Assembly (NCBI RefSeq): GCF_019933155.2
Contig: NZ_CP082944.1
Span: 4,218,001-4,282,000, forward strand
Length of the DNA stretch: 64,000 bases
Source of the DNA: Metabacillus dongyingensis
Lineage (GTDB): Bacteria > Bacillota > Bacilli > Bacillales > Bacillaceae
Direction of reading: 5' to 3'
Shown here: positions 44,512 to 52,768 of the stretch, in pieces
Layout: every line of letters starts with the position of its first letter
Position numbering within the stretch: position 1 is the stretch's first letter
The notes under the pieces: model-generated
Told to the model about the DNA's origin: nothing
Databases searched by the model: none
What the model saw: only the letters and a program-made list of their open reading frames with translations
Made by a program: the position numbers and the translations under genes

Positions 44512-44666
44512 AGAGAGCTGAACCTCCCCCGAAAAAAGTAGTTTAACAATTATCCAAGTTCGACATAAGCAGCAGTATTCCTGCAACATTTTCATTTTAT
44601 AGAAAAAGCACGGACAAGAAACCTAACATATATATAAGAAGCAAGTTCACTCGGAGGTGAATTATT

Positions 44667-45050
44667 TTGCGGGTGCAAAGGCAACAATGGTTACGGCCGT
44701 TTTATTTCAACCCTTATTATCCAGCTCATTTCCCATGTTATCAATGTACGAGGAGACCTATGCCGGAAATTGATTCAAGTCAATTTGTTCATTCCGCTTC
44801 ACAAACGGATGGACTATTGACTGATGCTAAAAAATTGACCACTTACCTCTCAACTTCAAAAGAACAGACAAAAAAGATCATGGCTGCCGCTCAGGCATCC
44901 AACAGCGTCTTGGTAAAAAAACTTTTGCTCGCTTCCGGCATTACAAATGAGTTAGAAACTGAGTTTAATCCGGACAGTGTCAGACTCATCCTTTCTTATA
45001 AAAATCCTGACTTGAATTGCTGCAAGTTAATATTGGTGCTGAGATGGTAA
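44667..45050 (+). CDS. yuzC: YuzC-like protein
   Basis: A 127-residue protein with an aromatic, Tyr/Pro-rich N-terminus (WLRPFYFNPYYPAHFPCYQC) and a helical middle (LTDAKKLTTYLSTSKEQTKK), ending in a hydrophobic strand-like tail. The composition and location next to degQ match YuzC. TTG start 7 nt after GGAGGTGA. Function unknown; the N-terminus resembles spore- or surface-associated small proteins. Confidence 0.72.
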   Translation: MRVQRQQWLRPFYFNPYYPAHFPCYQCTRRPMPEIDSSQFVHSASQTDGLLTDAKKLTTYLSTSKEQTKKIMAAAQASNSVLVKKLLLASGITNELETEFNPDSVRLILSYKNPDLNCCKLILVLRW

Positions 45051-45077
45051 AAAAAGGATGACGAGTATCGTCATCCT
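45049..45077. terminator. Bidirectional terminator yuzC/mcp
   Basis: AGGATGACGA and TCGTCATCCT pair perfectly, with T7 on the reverse strand; it also covers the end of the chemoreceptor gene. Confidence 0.85.
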
Positions 45078-47050
45078 CCAATTTTAAATCTTTTCACTAG
45101 CTCCTGAAGCTGCTTAGTGGCTTCGCTTAAATTTTCAGCTGAATCTGCAACTGTTGAAAGAGCTCTGAGCTGTTCGTCTGTTGAAGCATTTACCTCTTCT
45201 GCAGCTGCAGCAGATTGTTCTGTAATGGCCGAGATATTTACTATTGATTCTATAACCTGTTCTTTTTGCAGTGTCATTTCTCTAATATCTTCAGTGACAG
45301 TCGAAATGGATTGTGAAAGCTCACTCATCATCACTGCAATGGTCTGAAAGGCCTCACCCGAATTTTGAACTGCTTTATGCTGTTCATTATTCATTTCCTT
45401 TGTGCGAATCATTGCATCAACTGCTTTAATGGATTCTTGCTGAATGCCGAAAATCGTTTCCGTAATCCTGCCAGTAGCTCTGGCTGACTGCTCTGCAAGT
45501 TTTCTTACCTCAGCTGCGACTACAGCAAATCCTTTCCCGCTCTCTCCTGCCCTTGCAGCTTCAATGCTTGCATTTAGAGCCAGCAAATTGGTTTGATCCG
45601 AAATGGCTGAAATGACCGTCACCACTTCTTCAATTTGTTTAATCTTACCAGCAAGATCAGATAATACTCCTTCCACTGAAGCAAGCTCTTTATTCGATAC
45701 TGTTGATTTAACCTGAAGAACATTTAATTTTTCCAGCCCATCGTAGCTTGCATGCTCTGACTTAGCAGACAAGGTCTGAATATGTGAAATGGATTCATTT
45801 ACTTTAGTAATCTTCAAAGATAGGCTGGTTGTGCGTTCATTCATATTTTCAACATCAGAAGTTTGTTCAGATGCTCCTCTTGCAACATCTTCCATTGCAC
45901 CTGCAACTTGCTCACTGGCTGCCATCGTTTCTTCAGAAACCGCACTTAAATTCTCTGCGGAATCATTGATCGTTGTGATAGACAAATCCACTTCCTTAAT
46001 CATGCGTTTCATTTCAGAAACCATAGTGTTGAAGTTTTCTGCCAGCGTTCCAACTTCATCCTTATTCGAAACGTTCACTTTGAGAGTTAAATCTCCCGCT
46101 GCTACGGCTTTTGCACTTTCTCCTATACGAATGATAGGATTTGCAATTGATTTAGAGACGAAATATCCAATTACAACAGCAATAAAAAGTGCTGCAAGTG
46201 TAATCAGCGTACTTGTTAAGGAAACTGTATTGGCCGTTTCCATTAGGTCATCATATTTATAAACCGCTCCAATCTTCCAGTTCAATCCGTTAATTGTCTC
46301 AAAATAAAGCATTCTGTCTTCAGATTCAAAAACATATTCTACTAACCCTTTTTTATTTTCCATCACAGATTTCATAAAATCTAACTTAGATAAGTCTTTT
46401 CCCTGTTCTTTTGGATGAGACAATGCTATCCCTTTTTGATCAATTAAGAAGGAATATCCGCTATAACCAACTGTTACGCTGTTCACTATGTCATTGACCG
46501 CATCTAACGACAAATCAAAGGCAATGACACCTATTACCTCATTATTTTTCACAATTGCTTTCGCACCAGTCACAATATAGCTGCCCTTTACAGCATCTTC
46601 ATAAGGTTCAGTCCATACCACCTTATCCGGGCTTTCTTTAGCCAGAGTATACCAGGGCCTTGTTGTAGGATCAAAATCCTCAGGAAGTTCGACCGAAGGC
46701 CGAATGAACAGCGATTTTTTTTCGCTCCCTGCATAAATCAAGCTTACCTGCTTGTTCGTCTCTAGAAAGGTTTGAAACTGCTGTGAAACATCTGCTTCAT
46801 TTCCTTCTTCACTTAACAATCTGACGAGCTGATTATCTTTTCCAAACCTGATGAGGCTTTTCTCATAATCACTCAGACTTAATTCAATATTGCTTTTCAG
46901 CTGCTGAATAATGCCTGTACCATTTCTTTTTGCATCTTCGTGCATTTCCGATTGCAGATAAAAATGTGAGAAGATCTGTACGGCAGAAAGCGCTGCTATG
47001 ATGATGAGCGCCAAAAACAAAGTAATTTTAACTTGAAGCTTATTGAACAT
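45071..47050 (-). CDS. Methyl-accepting chemotaxis protein, dCache type
   Basis: A 659-residue chemoreceptor: TM1 (~10-30), a ~240-residue outer dCache domain, TM2 (~275-298), HAMP ([20 protein letters not shown]) and a long signalling coiled coil with the hairpin tip [20 protein letters not shown] followed by [20 protein letters not shown]. The Cache pocket shows RPWYTLA and WTEPYEDA, residues that in related receptors contact an amino acid, so an amino-acid attractant is a reasonable guess. GGGGGA with 7-nt spacing favours ATG 47050 over the ATG two codons earlier. Confidence 0.92.
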   Translation of the reverse strand: MFNKLQVKITLFLALIIIAALSAVQIFSHFYLQSEMHEDAKRNGTGIIQQLKSNIELSLSDYEKSLIRFGKDNQLVRLLSEEGNEADVSQQFQTFLETNKQVSLIYAGSEKKSLFIRPSVELPEDFDPTTRPWYTLAKESPDKVVWTEPYEDAVKGSYIVTGAKAIVKNNEVIGVIAFDLSLDAVNDIVNSVTVGYSGYSFLIDQKGIALSHPKEQGKDLSKLDFMKSVMENKKGLVEYVFESEDRMLYFETINGLNWKIGAVYKYDDLMETANTVSLTSTLITLAALFIAVVIGYFVSKSIANPIIRIGESAKAVAAGDLTLKVNVSNKDEVGTLAENFNTMVSEMKRMIKEVDLSITTINDSAENLSAVSEETMAASEQVAGAMEDVARGASEQTSDVENMNERTTSLSLKITKVNESISHIQTLSAKSEHASYDGLEKLNVLQVKSTVSNKELASVEGVLSDLAGKIKQIEEVVTVISAISDQTNLLALNASIEAARAGESGKGFAVVAAEVRKLAEQSARATGRITETIFGIQQESIKAVDAMIRTKEMNNEQHKAVQNSGEAFQTIAVMMSELSQSISTVTEDIREMTLQKEQVIESIVNISAITEQSAAAAEEVNASTDEQLRALSTVADSAENLSEATKQLQELVKRFKIGG

Positions 47051-47138
47051 TTTCATTTCCCCCACTAGTTTCTGTGTATAGGGGTTATATCGTCAATTCA
47101 GCACTAAATATTAGGCTAAAAAAAAAAAAGAAAGTCGA

Positions 47139-47747
47139 TTAAGCCTCTGATAGATGCTGGATCATGATAGAAACAGCTTTTGTTAAATCCTGCTGAGAAA
47201 AACTTGGAACATTCCCTATTTCCACAGCAAGCTCATGTGATGCAGGAAGGTGAATAAATCCTGCTGGAATGTCCCGATCTGCTTTTTTAAAATAGTGCAA
47301 AGTCTGATACATAATATAATTGCACAAGTAGGTTCCGGCAGTGTTGGATATTTCTGCAGGCAGCACTTTTTCCTGCAGCACATTTACAAATGTTCGGATA
47401 GGCAGTGTGCTGAAATAGGCATCTGGTCCATCGGACTGTATCCATTCATCCTGTTTTACAATTCCCTCATTATCCTTTTCGCCATCAGCACAGTTAATGG
47501 CCACTCTTTCAGGAGTAATTTTGTATCTGCCTGCTGCAAGCCCAAGCAGCAATACGGCGTCAGGCTTTTCCTCCTCAATATGAACATGGCATTGCTCCCA
47601 TGTTTTTGAAAATTGAACAGGGAGTACTTTTCCGCAGACTTCAAATTGACCGATAGATTGTCCATGCAATTGCTTCACAACTTCAGCTGTTGGATTAATT
47701 GTATAATGCAAAAACGGTTCAAATCCTGTTAACAATACCTTTTTCAT
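47139..47747 (-). CDS. pcp: Pyrrolidone-carboxylate peptidase
   Basis: A 202-residue cysteine peptidase that removes N-terminal pyroglutamate. Catalytic residues align with known enzymes: E80 (YKITPERVAINCAD), C142 (NTAGTYLCNYIMY) and H166 (AGFIHLP). The N-terminal LLTGFEPF motif is typical. Cytosolic, no signal peptide. AAGGGGACAAAAG precedes the ATG. Confidence 0.96.
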   Translation of the reverse strand: MKKVLLTGFEPFLHYTINPTAEVVKQLHGQSIGQFEVCGKVLPVQFSKTWEQCHVHIEEEKPDAVLLLGLAAGRYKITPERVAINCADGEKDNEGIVKQDEWIQSDGPDAYFSTLPIRTFVNVLQEKVLPAEISNTAGTYLCNYIMYQTLHYFKKADRDIPAGFIHLPASHELAVEIGNVPSFSQQDLTKAVSIMIQHLSEA

Positions 47748-47841
47748 TCTTTTGTCCCCTTATTTAGTCACTCGAATGAAATTATTATATCAGAAAATTC
47801 AGGTTATTAAATGATGCAGAGTAAATGCTGGCCGAATGAAT

Positions 47842-47881
47842 AAAAGAGCAAATACGGATTAAGGCACGCATTTGCTCTTTT
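47842..47881 (-). terminator. Terminator of the NAD(P)-binding oxidoreductase gene
   Basis: AAAAGAGCAAAT and ATTTGCTCTTTT form a perfect 12-bp stem with a 16-nt loop. Confidence 0.75.
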
Positions 47882-47889
47882 CATGAAGA

Positions 47890-48525
47890 TTATTTAGACA
47901 CTACTGTAAAACGCTCATTTTTGTGTTTCGGTTTTTCGATTTCATCAACAACAGCGATGGCATAATCTGCATAGCTGATATAACTTTCACCTTGAGAATT
48001 CGTTAATAAATGATCTTTCCCTGAATGGTATGTGCCTGTTTTTATACCCTGAGGATCAAAGTTTGCTGAAGGACTGATATATGTCCATTTTACTGTTTCT
48101 GCTTTTTGAAGTTCATCAAGATTGATTCCCATATTTTTTGCAGTAGGGAAATAAGCTGCAGGAAAATTTGGATCATCCATTACCCGTGTTGTTTTTTCTT
48201 CATCTAAAAATAAACTGCCTGCTCCTCCAACAACAACTAATTTCGTATTAGTGCTGTTTTCCAAGGCCTGAATGAGCACTCTTCCGGCGTCAACATGAAG
48301 ATGTTCTTTTCCAGGAGCAGCATTAAACGCGTTAACCACCGCATCAAATGGTTTTAAATCATTGGATTCAAGGTTAAAAAGGTCTTTTTCGATTACTTGA
48401 ACATTTGTGTTTTTCACTTTTGAAGCCTCCCTGACGACAGCTGTTACCTCATGGCCTCTTTCCAGCGCTTCTTCCATGATAAGGCTGCCTGCTTTGCCAG
48501 CGGCTCCAATAATTGCAATTTTCAT
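47890..48525 (-). CDS. NAD(P)-binding Rossmann oxidoreductase, YwnB-like
   Basis: A 211-residue atypical short-chain dehydrogenase (NmrA/YwnB group): nucleotide loop IGAAGKAGSLIMEEALERGH, KLVVVGGAGSLFLDE and the family-typical WTYISPSANFDPQG. Substrate unknown; B. subtilis YwnB sits next to the Rrf2 regulator YwnA, and an Rrf2 gene lies 1 kb upstream here. A half-operator GGTTACAA at 48593-48600 is in its upstream region. GGAGGGATTTATA precedes the ATG. Confidence 0.86.
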   Translation of the reverse strand: MKIAIIGAAGKAGSLIMEEALERGHEVTAVVREASKVKNTNVQVIEKDLFNLESNDLKPFDAVVNAFNAAPGKEHLHVDAGRVLIQALENSTNTKLVVVGGAGSLFLDEEKTTRVMDDPNFPAAYFPTAKNMGINLDELQKAETVKWTYISPSANFDPQGIKTGTYHSGKDHLLTNSQGESYISYADYAIAVVDEIEKPKHKNERFTVVSK

Positions 48526-48592
48526 TATAAATCCCTCCGAATTTTATTCGATTTTTTTAAAAATAACCTAACTCTCCCAAATTCATTTTTCC

Positions 48593-48600
48593 GGTTACAA
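48593..48600. promoter_or_regulatory. Half-site of the Rrf2-type operator
   Basis: GGTTACAA, identical to one arm of the palindrome at 49333-49353; the other arm is not conserved. Confidence 0.3.
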
Positions 48601-48649
48601 AATAAAGGCAGGAATGGTCTTTTCCCCGGCTGTTCAAATGAAAATTGCC

Positions 48650-49300
48650 TTAGCAATCGCCATTAAGATCACACTGCAAACCATCTATGGAAAGTAAGTG
48701 CTTTTTATCTAATTCCTTATCAATGACTTGTGCCAGTCTTTCTTTGCTTGCCAATCCCTGAATCACTTCGTCCCCAATAATAAATGTAGGAACGGCTGTA
48801 ATCCGAGCATCTTCATAAGCATGTCTCAGAGCCTCCTGATGAACCTCTCGATATTTGCGTTTTACCAGAGCGTCTCTGAAATCTTCCTTAGGCAGGCCAA
48901 CTTCACCAGCTAATATTGTTAATACTTCTACATCCTCAATGTCTTGTTCTTCCTGGAAAAATGCAGTGAATACTCTATGGTGAAATTCATTTCCTTTTCC
49001 ATGATCCTTTGCAAACTGGCATCCCTCAAAAGCTAAATGGGTATATGGATGGGGAGAAAGGCGCGGCAAGAGCATCTCAACGCCGAGCTGCTTTGATGCA
49101 GGCAAAATAAAGGAGTCCCAGGAACCTAATTTATCTGCTTCTTTCCAAGGATCAATTTTTGGAGCAGGACTTGGACGCAGTTCAAAAGGCATCCATTCTA
49201 CCTCCACATCCTTTTCCTTAATTATTTCATCCAAAGGTCCCTTCCCTAAAAAACAAAACGGACAAATAAAATCTGAATAAGCTTTAATTTTTAATGTCAT
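48650..49300 (-). CDS. DsbA-family (FrnE-like) oxidoreductase
   Basis: A 216-residue DsbA/FrnE-type thioredoxin-fold protein without signal peptide. The active site is SDFICPFCFLGKGPLDEIIK (CPFC), and the cis-Pro loop is ITAVPTFIIGD. It ends with a second Cys-containing tail (GLQCDLNGDC). Cytosolic relatives act as disulfide isomerases or 2-hydroxychromene-type reductases under redox stress. Its upstream region carries a perfect inverted repeat likely bound by the neighbouring Rrf2 regulator. Confidence 0.88.
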   Translation of the reverse strand: MTLKIKAYSDFICPFCFLGKGPLDEIIKEKDVEVEWMPFELRPSPAPKIDPWKEADKLGSWDSFILPASKQLGVEMLLPRLSPHPYTHLAFEGCQFAKDHGKGNEFHHRVFTAFFQEEQDIEDVEVLTILAGEVGLPKEDFRDALVKRKYREVHQEALRHAYEDARITAVPTFIIGDEVIQGLASKERLAQVIDKELDKKHLLSIDGLQCDLNGDC

Positions 49301-49332
49301 GGCTTAATTCCTCGCTTTTTAAAAATTATCCA

Positions 49333-49353
49333 TTGTAACCAATACGGTTACAA
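49333..49353. promoter_or_regulatory. Probable Rrf2 operator before the DsbA-like gene
   Basis: TTGTAACC-AATAC-GGTTACAA, a perfect 8-bp inverted repeat with a 5-nt centre, 33 nt before the start. The same pattern overlaps the regulator's own promoter. Confidence 0.7.
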
Positions 49354-49385
49354 CCGAGGTGAAAAATTAAGCATTCAGAAGAATG

Positions 49386-49829
49386 CTATACTTTCTTTTC
49401 ACTTTGTATTTGATTTTGCAGTGTTGTAAACAGCTGGTCCATCGTGATGCTTTCTAATACTTGTTCCATAGCTTCCTGTGCTTGAACAAGAATAAGCTCC
49501 AGCACGCTCTGAATATTTGCACCTATTGGACAATCCGGATTTGGCTTTTCATGAAAATGAAACAGCTTATCTTCTTCAACTACTTGAACTGCACGATAAA
49601 CCTCGAGTAATGTGATGTCATGCAATTCTTTCAGCAAATAAGCTCCACCGGCTCCGCGCCGCACTTCCACAAGTCCTGCCTTTTTCAGATAGGACAATAT
49701 TTTTCTTATGATCACTGGGTTCGTGTTTACACTCCCAGCCATAAATTCAGAAGTACAATCAGAAGGCGGATTTTGCTTTATTAGAGTTAAAATATGAACA
49801 GCAATCGTAAATCGGCTGCTTATTTTAAT
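49386..49829 (-). CDS. Rrf2-family transcriptional regulator, YwnA-like
   Basis: A 147-residue Rrf2 regulator: KISSRFTIAVHILTLIKQ (helix 1), VNTNPVIIRKILSYLKKAGL (HTH), then RRGAGGAYLLKELHDITLLE and VYRAVQ (wing and dimer helix). It has one Cys (NPDCPIG), as in redox- or electrophile-sensing YwnA-type proteins without Fe-S ligands. GGAGGTG (49836-49842) with a 6-nt spacer leads to ATT 49829. The in-frame GTG is inside the Shine-Dalgarno site, and the ATG at 49853 falls inside the -10/operator, so it cannot be transcribed. Confidence 0.87.
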   Translation of the reverse strand: MKISSRFTIAVHILTLIKQNPPSDCTSEFMAGSVNTNPVIIRKILSYLKKAGLVEVRRGAGGAYLLKELHDITLLEVYRAVQVVEEDKLFHFHEKPNPDCPIGANIQSVLELILVQAQEAMEQVLESITMDQLFTTLQNQIQSEKKV

Positions 49830-49843
49830 CTTAATCACCTCCG

Positions 49844-49864
49844 ATGTAACCATTATAGTTACAA
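49844..49864 (-). promoter_or_regulatory. Autoregulatory operator/promoter of the Rrf2 gene
   Basis: ATGTAACC-ATTAT-AGTTACAA: the same palindrome as at 49333 with small changes. The -10 TATAAT (reverse strand, 49853-49858) lies in its centre, so binding would repress the gene. Confidence 0.7.
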
Positions 49865-49942
49865 CAAAAATAAATGTCAACAGCTAGTTATTATTTAATG
49901 TAGACATTCGGCAGCTTTCCATATTATTTCTGATTCTAAACT

Positions 49943-49977
49943 AAAAAACCTCCGCCCGCCATAAGCGGAGGTTTTCA
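49943..49977 (-). terminator. Terminator of the aldo/keto reductase gene
   Basis: AACCTCCGC and GCGGAGGTT form a perfect 9-bp stem followed by T6 on the reverse strand. Confidence 0.9.
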
Positions 49978-49979
49978 AA

Positions 49980-50882
49980 CTATGCGACTTCTCGTCCCAT
50001 TGCTGCCTGCAGGATATCAAACCATTGGTCGCGTGTTAATGTTAAATCAAGTGAGCAAATAGCGGACTCGATGCGGCTCATTTTACCTGAACCGACAATC
50101 GGCATAATGTTTGCGGGATGGCAGATCAGCCATGCATAAAGGACTTCATCAATCCCTTTTGCACCGATTTCGAGAGCGATTCTCTCAAGTTTATCACGCA
50201 GGCTCTTAGCTCTCTCGTCATCAGCAGAGAAAATAGATCCTCCAGCAAGCGGAGACCATGCCATCGGCGCTATTCTTTCTTCCTGGCATAAGTCAAGCGT
50301 GCCATCTTCGAAGTTCTCAAGATTGTAGGCAGAAAGCTCAATCTGATTCGTAATCAGCGGGAAGTCCAAGTATGATTGAAGCATTTTAAACTGTGAGCGT
50401 TTAAAATTCGACACACCAAAATAGCGGGCTTTGCCTTCATTTTTAAGTTGTGTAAACGCCTCTGCAACTTGTACTGGATCCATATAAGGATCCGGACGGT
50501 GTATAAGCAGAACATCTATGTAATCAGTCTGAAAGTTTTCAAGGGACTTATTGACAGAAGCCAAAATATGCTCTTTGCTTGTATCATATGATTTAATACT
50601 GTGTTCAGGGCGATTGTCTGAGACAAGTTTAATGCCGCATTTCGTGACAATCTCCATTTGCTTTCTGAGCTCTGGCTTTAGTGCAAGTGCATCCCCAAAT
50701 TTTTTTTCGCATGTGTAATTTCCGTAAATATCCGCGTGATCAAAAGTTGTAATGCCAGCCTCTAAGCAATCCTCTATTAATTTAAGCACTTCTTCATTTG
50801 ACATGTTCCAGTCAGAAAGACGCCATAATCCATGAATGATTCTTGAAAATGATAGATCTTCAGTAAGTTGTATTCTCTGCAT
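49980..50882 (-). CDS. Aldo/keto reductase, YcsN/YdhF-type
   Basis: A 300-residue NADPH-dependent (beta/alpha)8 reductase. Catalytic residues: Asp and Tyr in TTFDHADIYGNY, the Lys in EIVTKCGIK, and the His in VLLIHRPDPYMDP. The C-terminal cofactor loop is MPIVGSGKMSRIESA. Substrate unknown. ATG 50882 is 7 nt after AAAGGAG; the ATG two codons earlier is too close. Confidence 0.92.
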   Translation of the reverse strand: MQRIQLTEDLSFSRIIHGLWRLSDWNMSNEEVLKLIEDCLEAGITTFDHADIYGNYTCEKKFGDALALKPELRKQMEIVTKCGIKLVSDNRPEHSIKSYDTSKEHILASVNKSLENFQTDYIDVLLIHRPDPYMDPVQVAEAFTQLKNEGKARYFGVSNFKRSQFKMLQSYLDFPLITNQIELSAYNLENFEDGTLDLCQEERIAPMAWSPLAGGSIFSADDERAKSLRDKLERIALEIGAKGIDEVLYAWLICHPANIMPIVGSGKMSRIESAICSLDLTLTRDQWFDILQAAMGREVA

Positions 50883-51066
50883 AATCATTCTCCTTTCCTT
50901 ATCATTCTAACTGAATGCGCTCAGGCTTCAAAATAGCTGAATTTGAATCCTGCCGGCTCTTGTCAGCTCGTATGTGCAATTTCATCATGGGTTAAAAGAT
51001 GATTTGACCAAAGAACAGCTTCCATATAGCATTCATGAATTTCCTCAGGGGAGAGCAACTTGTGTT

Positions 51067-52338
51067 TTACAGCTTTAAGTATTTTTCTACAACATAGAAA
51101 AGTGTTTTTTCATTTTTGGTAATATAGGCTATTTCAGCTATTTTTTTCAGGACCTCTTTTACGATAGAGGAATCTCCAACCAGGACAGAATGATTCAGGA
51201 TCTCATAATAGAACTTCAGAGCTTCTTCCTGTTGATTTTTCCGGTGATGCAAATCTCCGATTAAATGCAGAAATTTATATTTAAAATCGCTGAAATCACT
51301 TAAATAAACTTCCAGGAACGTTTCATAAAGTCTTAGTACTTCATCATCCTGTCCTGCCTCATAATAGGTAACGGCCAGCTCATACAGCGTATTTAATATT
51401 CCTTTTACATCACCTTCCCGTTTGTAAATTTCATGTGCAGATTGAAGATAGGACATCGCACTGTCAGCATCCAATAAATATCTGCTGAGGATACCTAAGT
51501 TGGTATATGTGCCCGCCAAATTCAGCGGATCGTCTGTCCCTTCGAAAAACAGCAAAGCTTTTGCGTAGGCCGCACTCGCGTTCTCATACTCATTCATTCG
51601 TCTATAGCACAAGCCAAGCACCATGTATATAACACCTGTTTGATAGTAAATGGATGTTTTGCTGCTGATAGCCAGTGCCTGTTTCAAAAAGCGGATCGCA
51701 GAATAAAATTCTCCTTTTTTTGCATGTGCAAGACCAAGGTTATTCAGTAAAGATATTTTTTCTACACCTGAAGCCTTGAAAGCAATTGAGTCGTCATAAG
51801 CCTCATTTAAATAAGAAAATGCCTTTGATAACTGATCCTGGTTAATGAGCAAGGTCGTCAAATAATTGCTGGTTCTGAGTCTCTCTTCAGAATATTGCAG
51901 GCTGCAGAATAATTCGTAGCTTTTTTCATAAGCTGCAATGGCCTCGTCCATTTGAAGCTTTACCCGCTGCAGAATCCTTCCCTGGCAAAAATAATAGAGA
52001 GCAAGATCATTTTGGTTCAATGATTCAAGATTTTTTTCTAAGTCGTTTAAATGTTCAACAGCATCTGCAAAGTCATCATTTATCACTGCATATTCCAAAC
52101 TGGAAAGAGCTTTTTTTATATCAAAAGACAGAAGTGATTTATCCTCTTCTTCGAAAAAATCGTGAATATCACATTTCAGTCTTTCGCTGAATTTCAACAG
52201 CAGTTTATAAGAAGGCTGGACCATTCCTTTTTCAAGCTGGCTGATGTAGCTGCGGTTCACTATTCCAATTGCCAGCTCGCTCTGAGTCAATTTTTGTTTT
52301 TTCCTCAGCTGTCTTAATTTCATTCCAACGGTATTCAT
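51067..52338 (-). CDS. HTH-TPR regulator of the RRNPP (NprR-like) type
   Basis: A 423-residue protein, the same length as B. cereus-group NprR. The N-terminal XRE-type HTH is LRQLRKKQKLTQSELAIGIV and NRSYISQLEKG. Behind it are about nine TPR repeats (SLLNNLGLAHAKKGEFYSAI, LAGTYTNLGILSRYLLDADS, NTLYELAVTYYEAGQDDEV), the fold that binds secreted, re-imported peptides in Rap, NprR, PlcR and PrgX. CAGGAGGCGCC precedes ATG 52338. No pheromone gene follows it on the same strand, but a small exported protein is divergent at 52478, and a secreted protease lies beyond. Peptide control is inference. Confidence 0.85.
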   Translation of the reverse strand: MNTVGMKLRQLRKKQKLTQSELAIGIVNRSYISQLEKGMVQPSYKLLLKFSERLKCDIHDFFEEEDKSLLSFDIKKALSSLEYAVINDDFADAVEHLNDLEKNLESLNQNDLALYYFCQGRILQRVKLQMDEAIAAYEKSYELFCSLQYSEERLRTSNYLTTLLINQDQLSKAFSYLNEAYDDSIAFKASGVEKISLLNNLGLAHAKKGEFYSAIRFLKQALAISSKTSIYYQTGVIYMVLGLCYRRMNEYENASAAYAKALLFFEGTDDPLNLAGTYTNLGILSRYLLDADSAMSYLQSAHEIYKREGDVKGILNTLYELAVTYYEAGQDDEVLRLYETFLEVYLSDFSDFKYKFLHLIGDLHHRKNQQEEALKFYYEILNHSVLVGDSSIVKEVLKKIAEIAYITKNEKTLFYVVEKYLKL

Positions 52339-52370
52339 ACGGCGCCTCCTGATAAAAATTTGAATATGTA

Positions 52371-52410
52371 TTGACAAGAAATTGAATAATTGTATATATT
52401 TTAATTGTCA
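52371..52410 (+). promoter_or_regulatory. Divergent promoter region with TTGACA/TGTCA arms
   Basis: Plus-strand TTGACA (52371-52376) and TATATT (52395-52400, 18-nt spacing; TATATA gives 16) make a near-consensus sigma-A promoter for the mini-protein gene. TTGACA and a downstream TTGTCA are inverted ~29 nt apart and also serve as a possible -35 for the regulator on the other strand. Confidence 0.6.
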
Positions 52411-52477
52411 GATAATTATAACAAAATGTTACTTATTTCTAAAATGTTAAAATAAAAGAACTAATGGAGGCTATGAG

Positions 52478-52618
52478 ATGAAAAAAATCAGAAAACATCT
52501 TTTATTACTTGCACTTGGTACGGCAATCCTCTTAACTGGATGCTCTAAAGCTGAGCAAAATATCCACACTGCTGACGAAGAATGGCCAAGAATTATTAAA
52601 GCCAACCAATATAGTTAA
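52478..52618 (+). CDS. 46-residue exported lipobox mini-protein, candidate signalling pro-peptide
   Basis: The frame starts MKKIRKHLLLLALGTAILLT and continues GCSKAEQNIHTADEEWPRII, KANQYS. This is a basic N-terminus, a hydrophobic core, and a lipobox LLTGC, leaving a 25-residue mature part or a releasable signal-peptide fragment. TGGAGG lies 8 nt before the ATG, and a near-consensus promoter and a terminator frame it, so it is a real gene. It is divergent from the NprR-like regulator and convergent with the subtilisin gene. It could be a peptide pheromone precursor (as in Rgg/SHP divergent pairs) or simply a short lipoprotein. Confidence 0.75.
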   Translation: MKKIRKHLLLLALGTAILLTGCSKAEQNIHTADEEWPRIIKANQYS

Positions 52619-52720
52619 CAGCTGCTTTAAATAAACTTCTGAAGATATATGGCTTCACTCTATATCTATCTATTAAAACATATTTTCAAAGATTTGAACC
52701 AAATATAGTATGACGAAATA

Positions 52721-52764
52721 GCAAAAGAGCTTTCCCGATTCAGATGGGGAAGCTCTTTTGCTCT
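52721..52764. terminator. Bidirectional terminator between mini-protein and protease genes
   Basis: AGCAAAAGAGCTT-CCC and GGGAAGCTCTTTTGCT form a long, nearly perfect stem. Confidence 0.9.
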
Positions 52765-52768
52765 CTTA

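Noticed and set aside
50945..51075. Short frame behind the NprR-like gene (LLSPEEIHECYMEAVLWSNH) as its pro-peptide.
   Set aside because: No signal peptide, no ribosome site, and it overlaps the regulator end without a good start; the divergent mini-protein is a better candidate.
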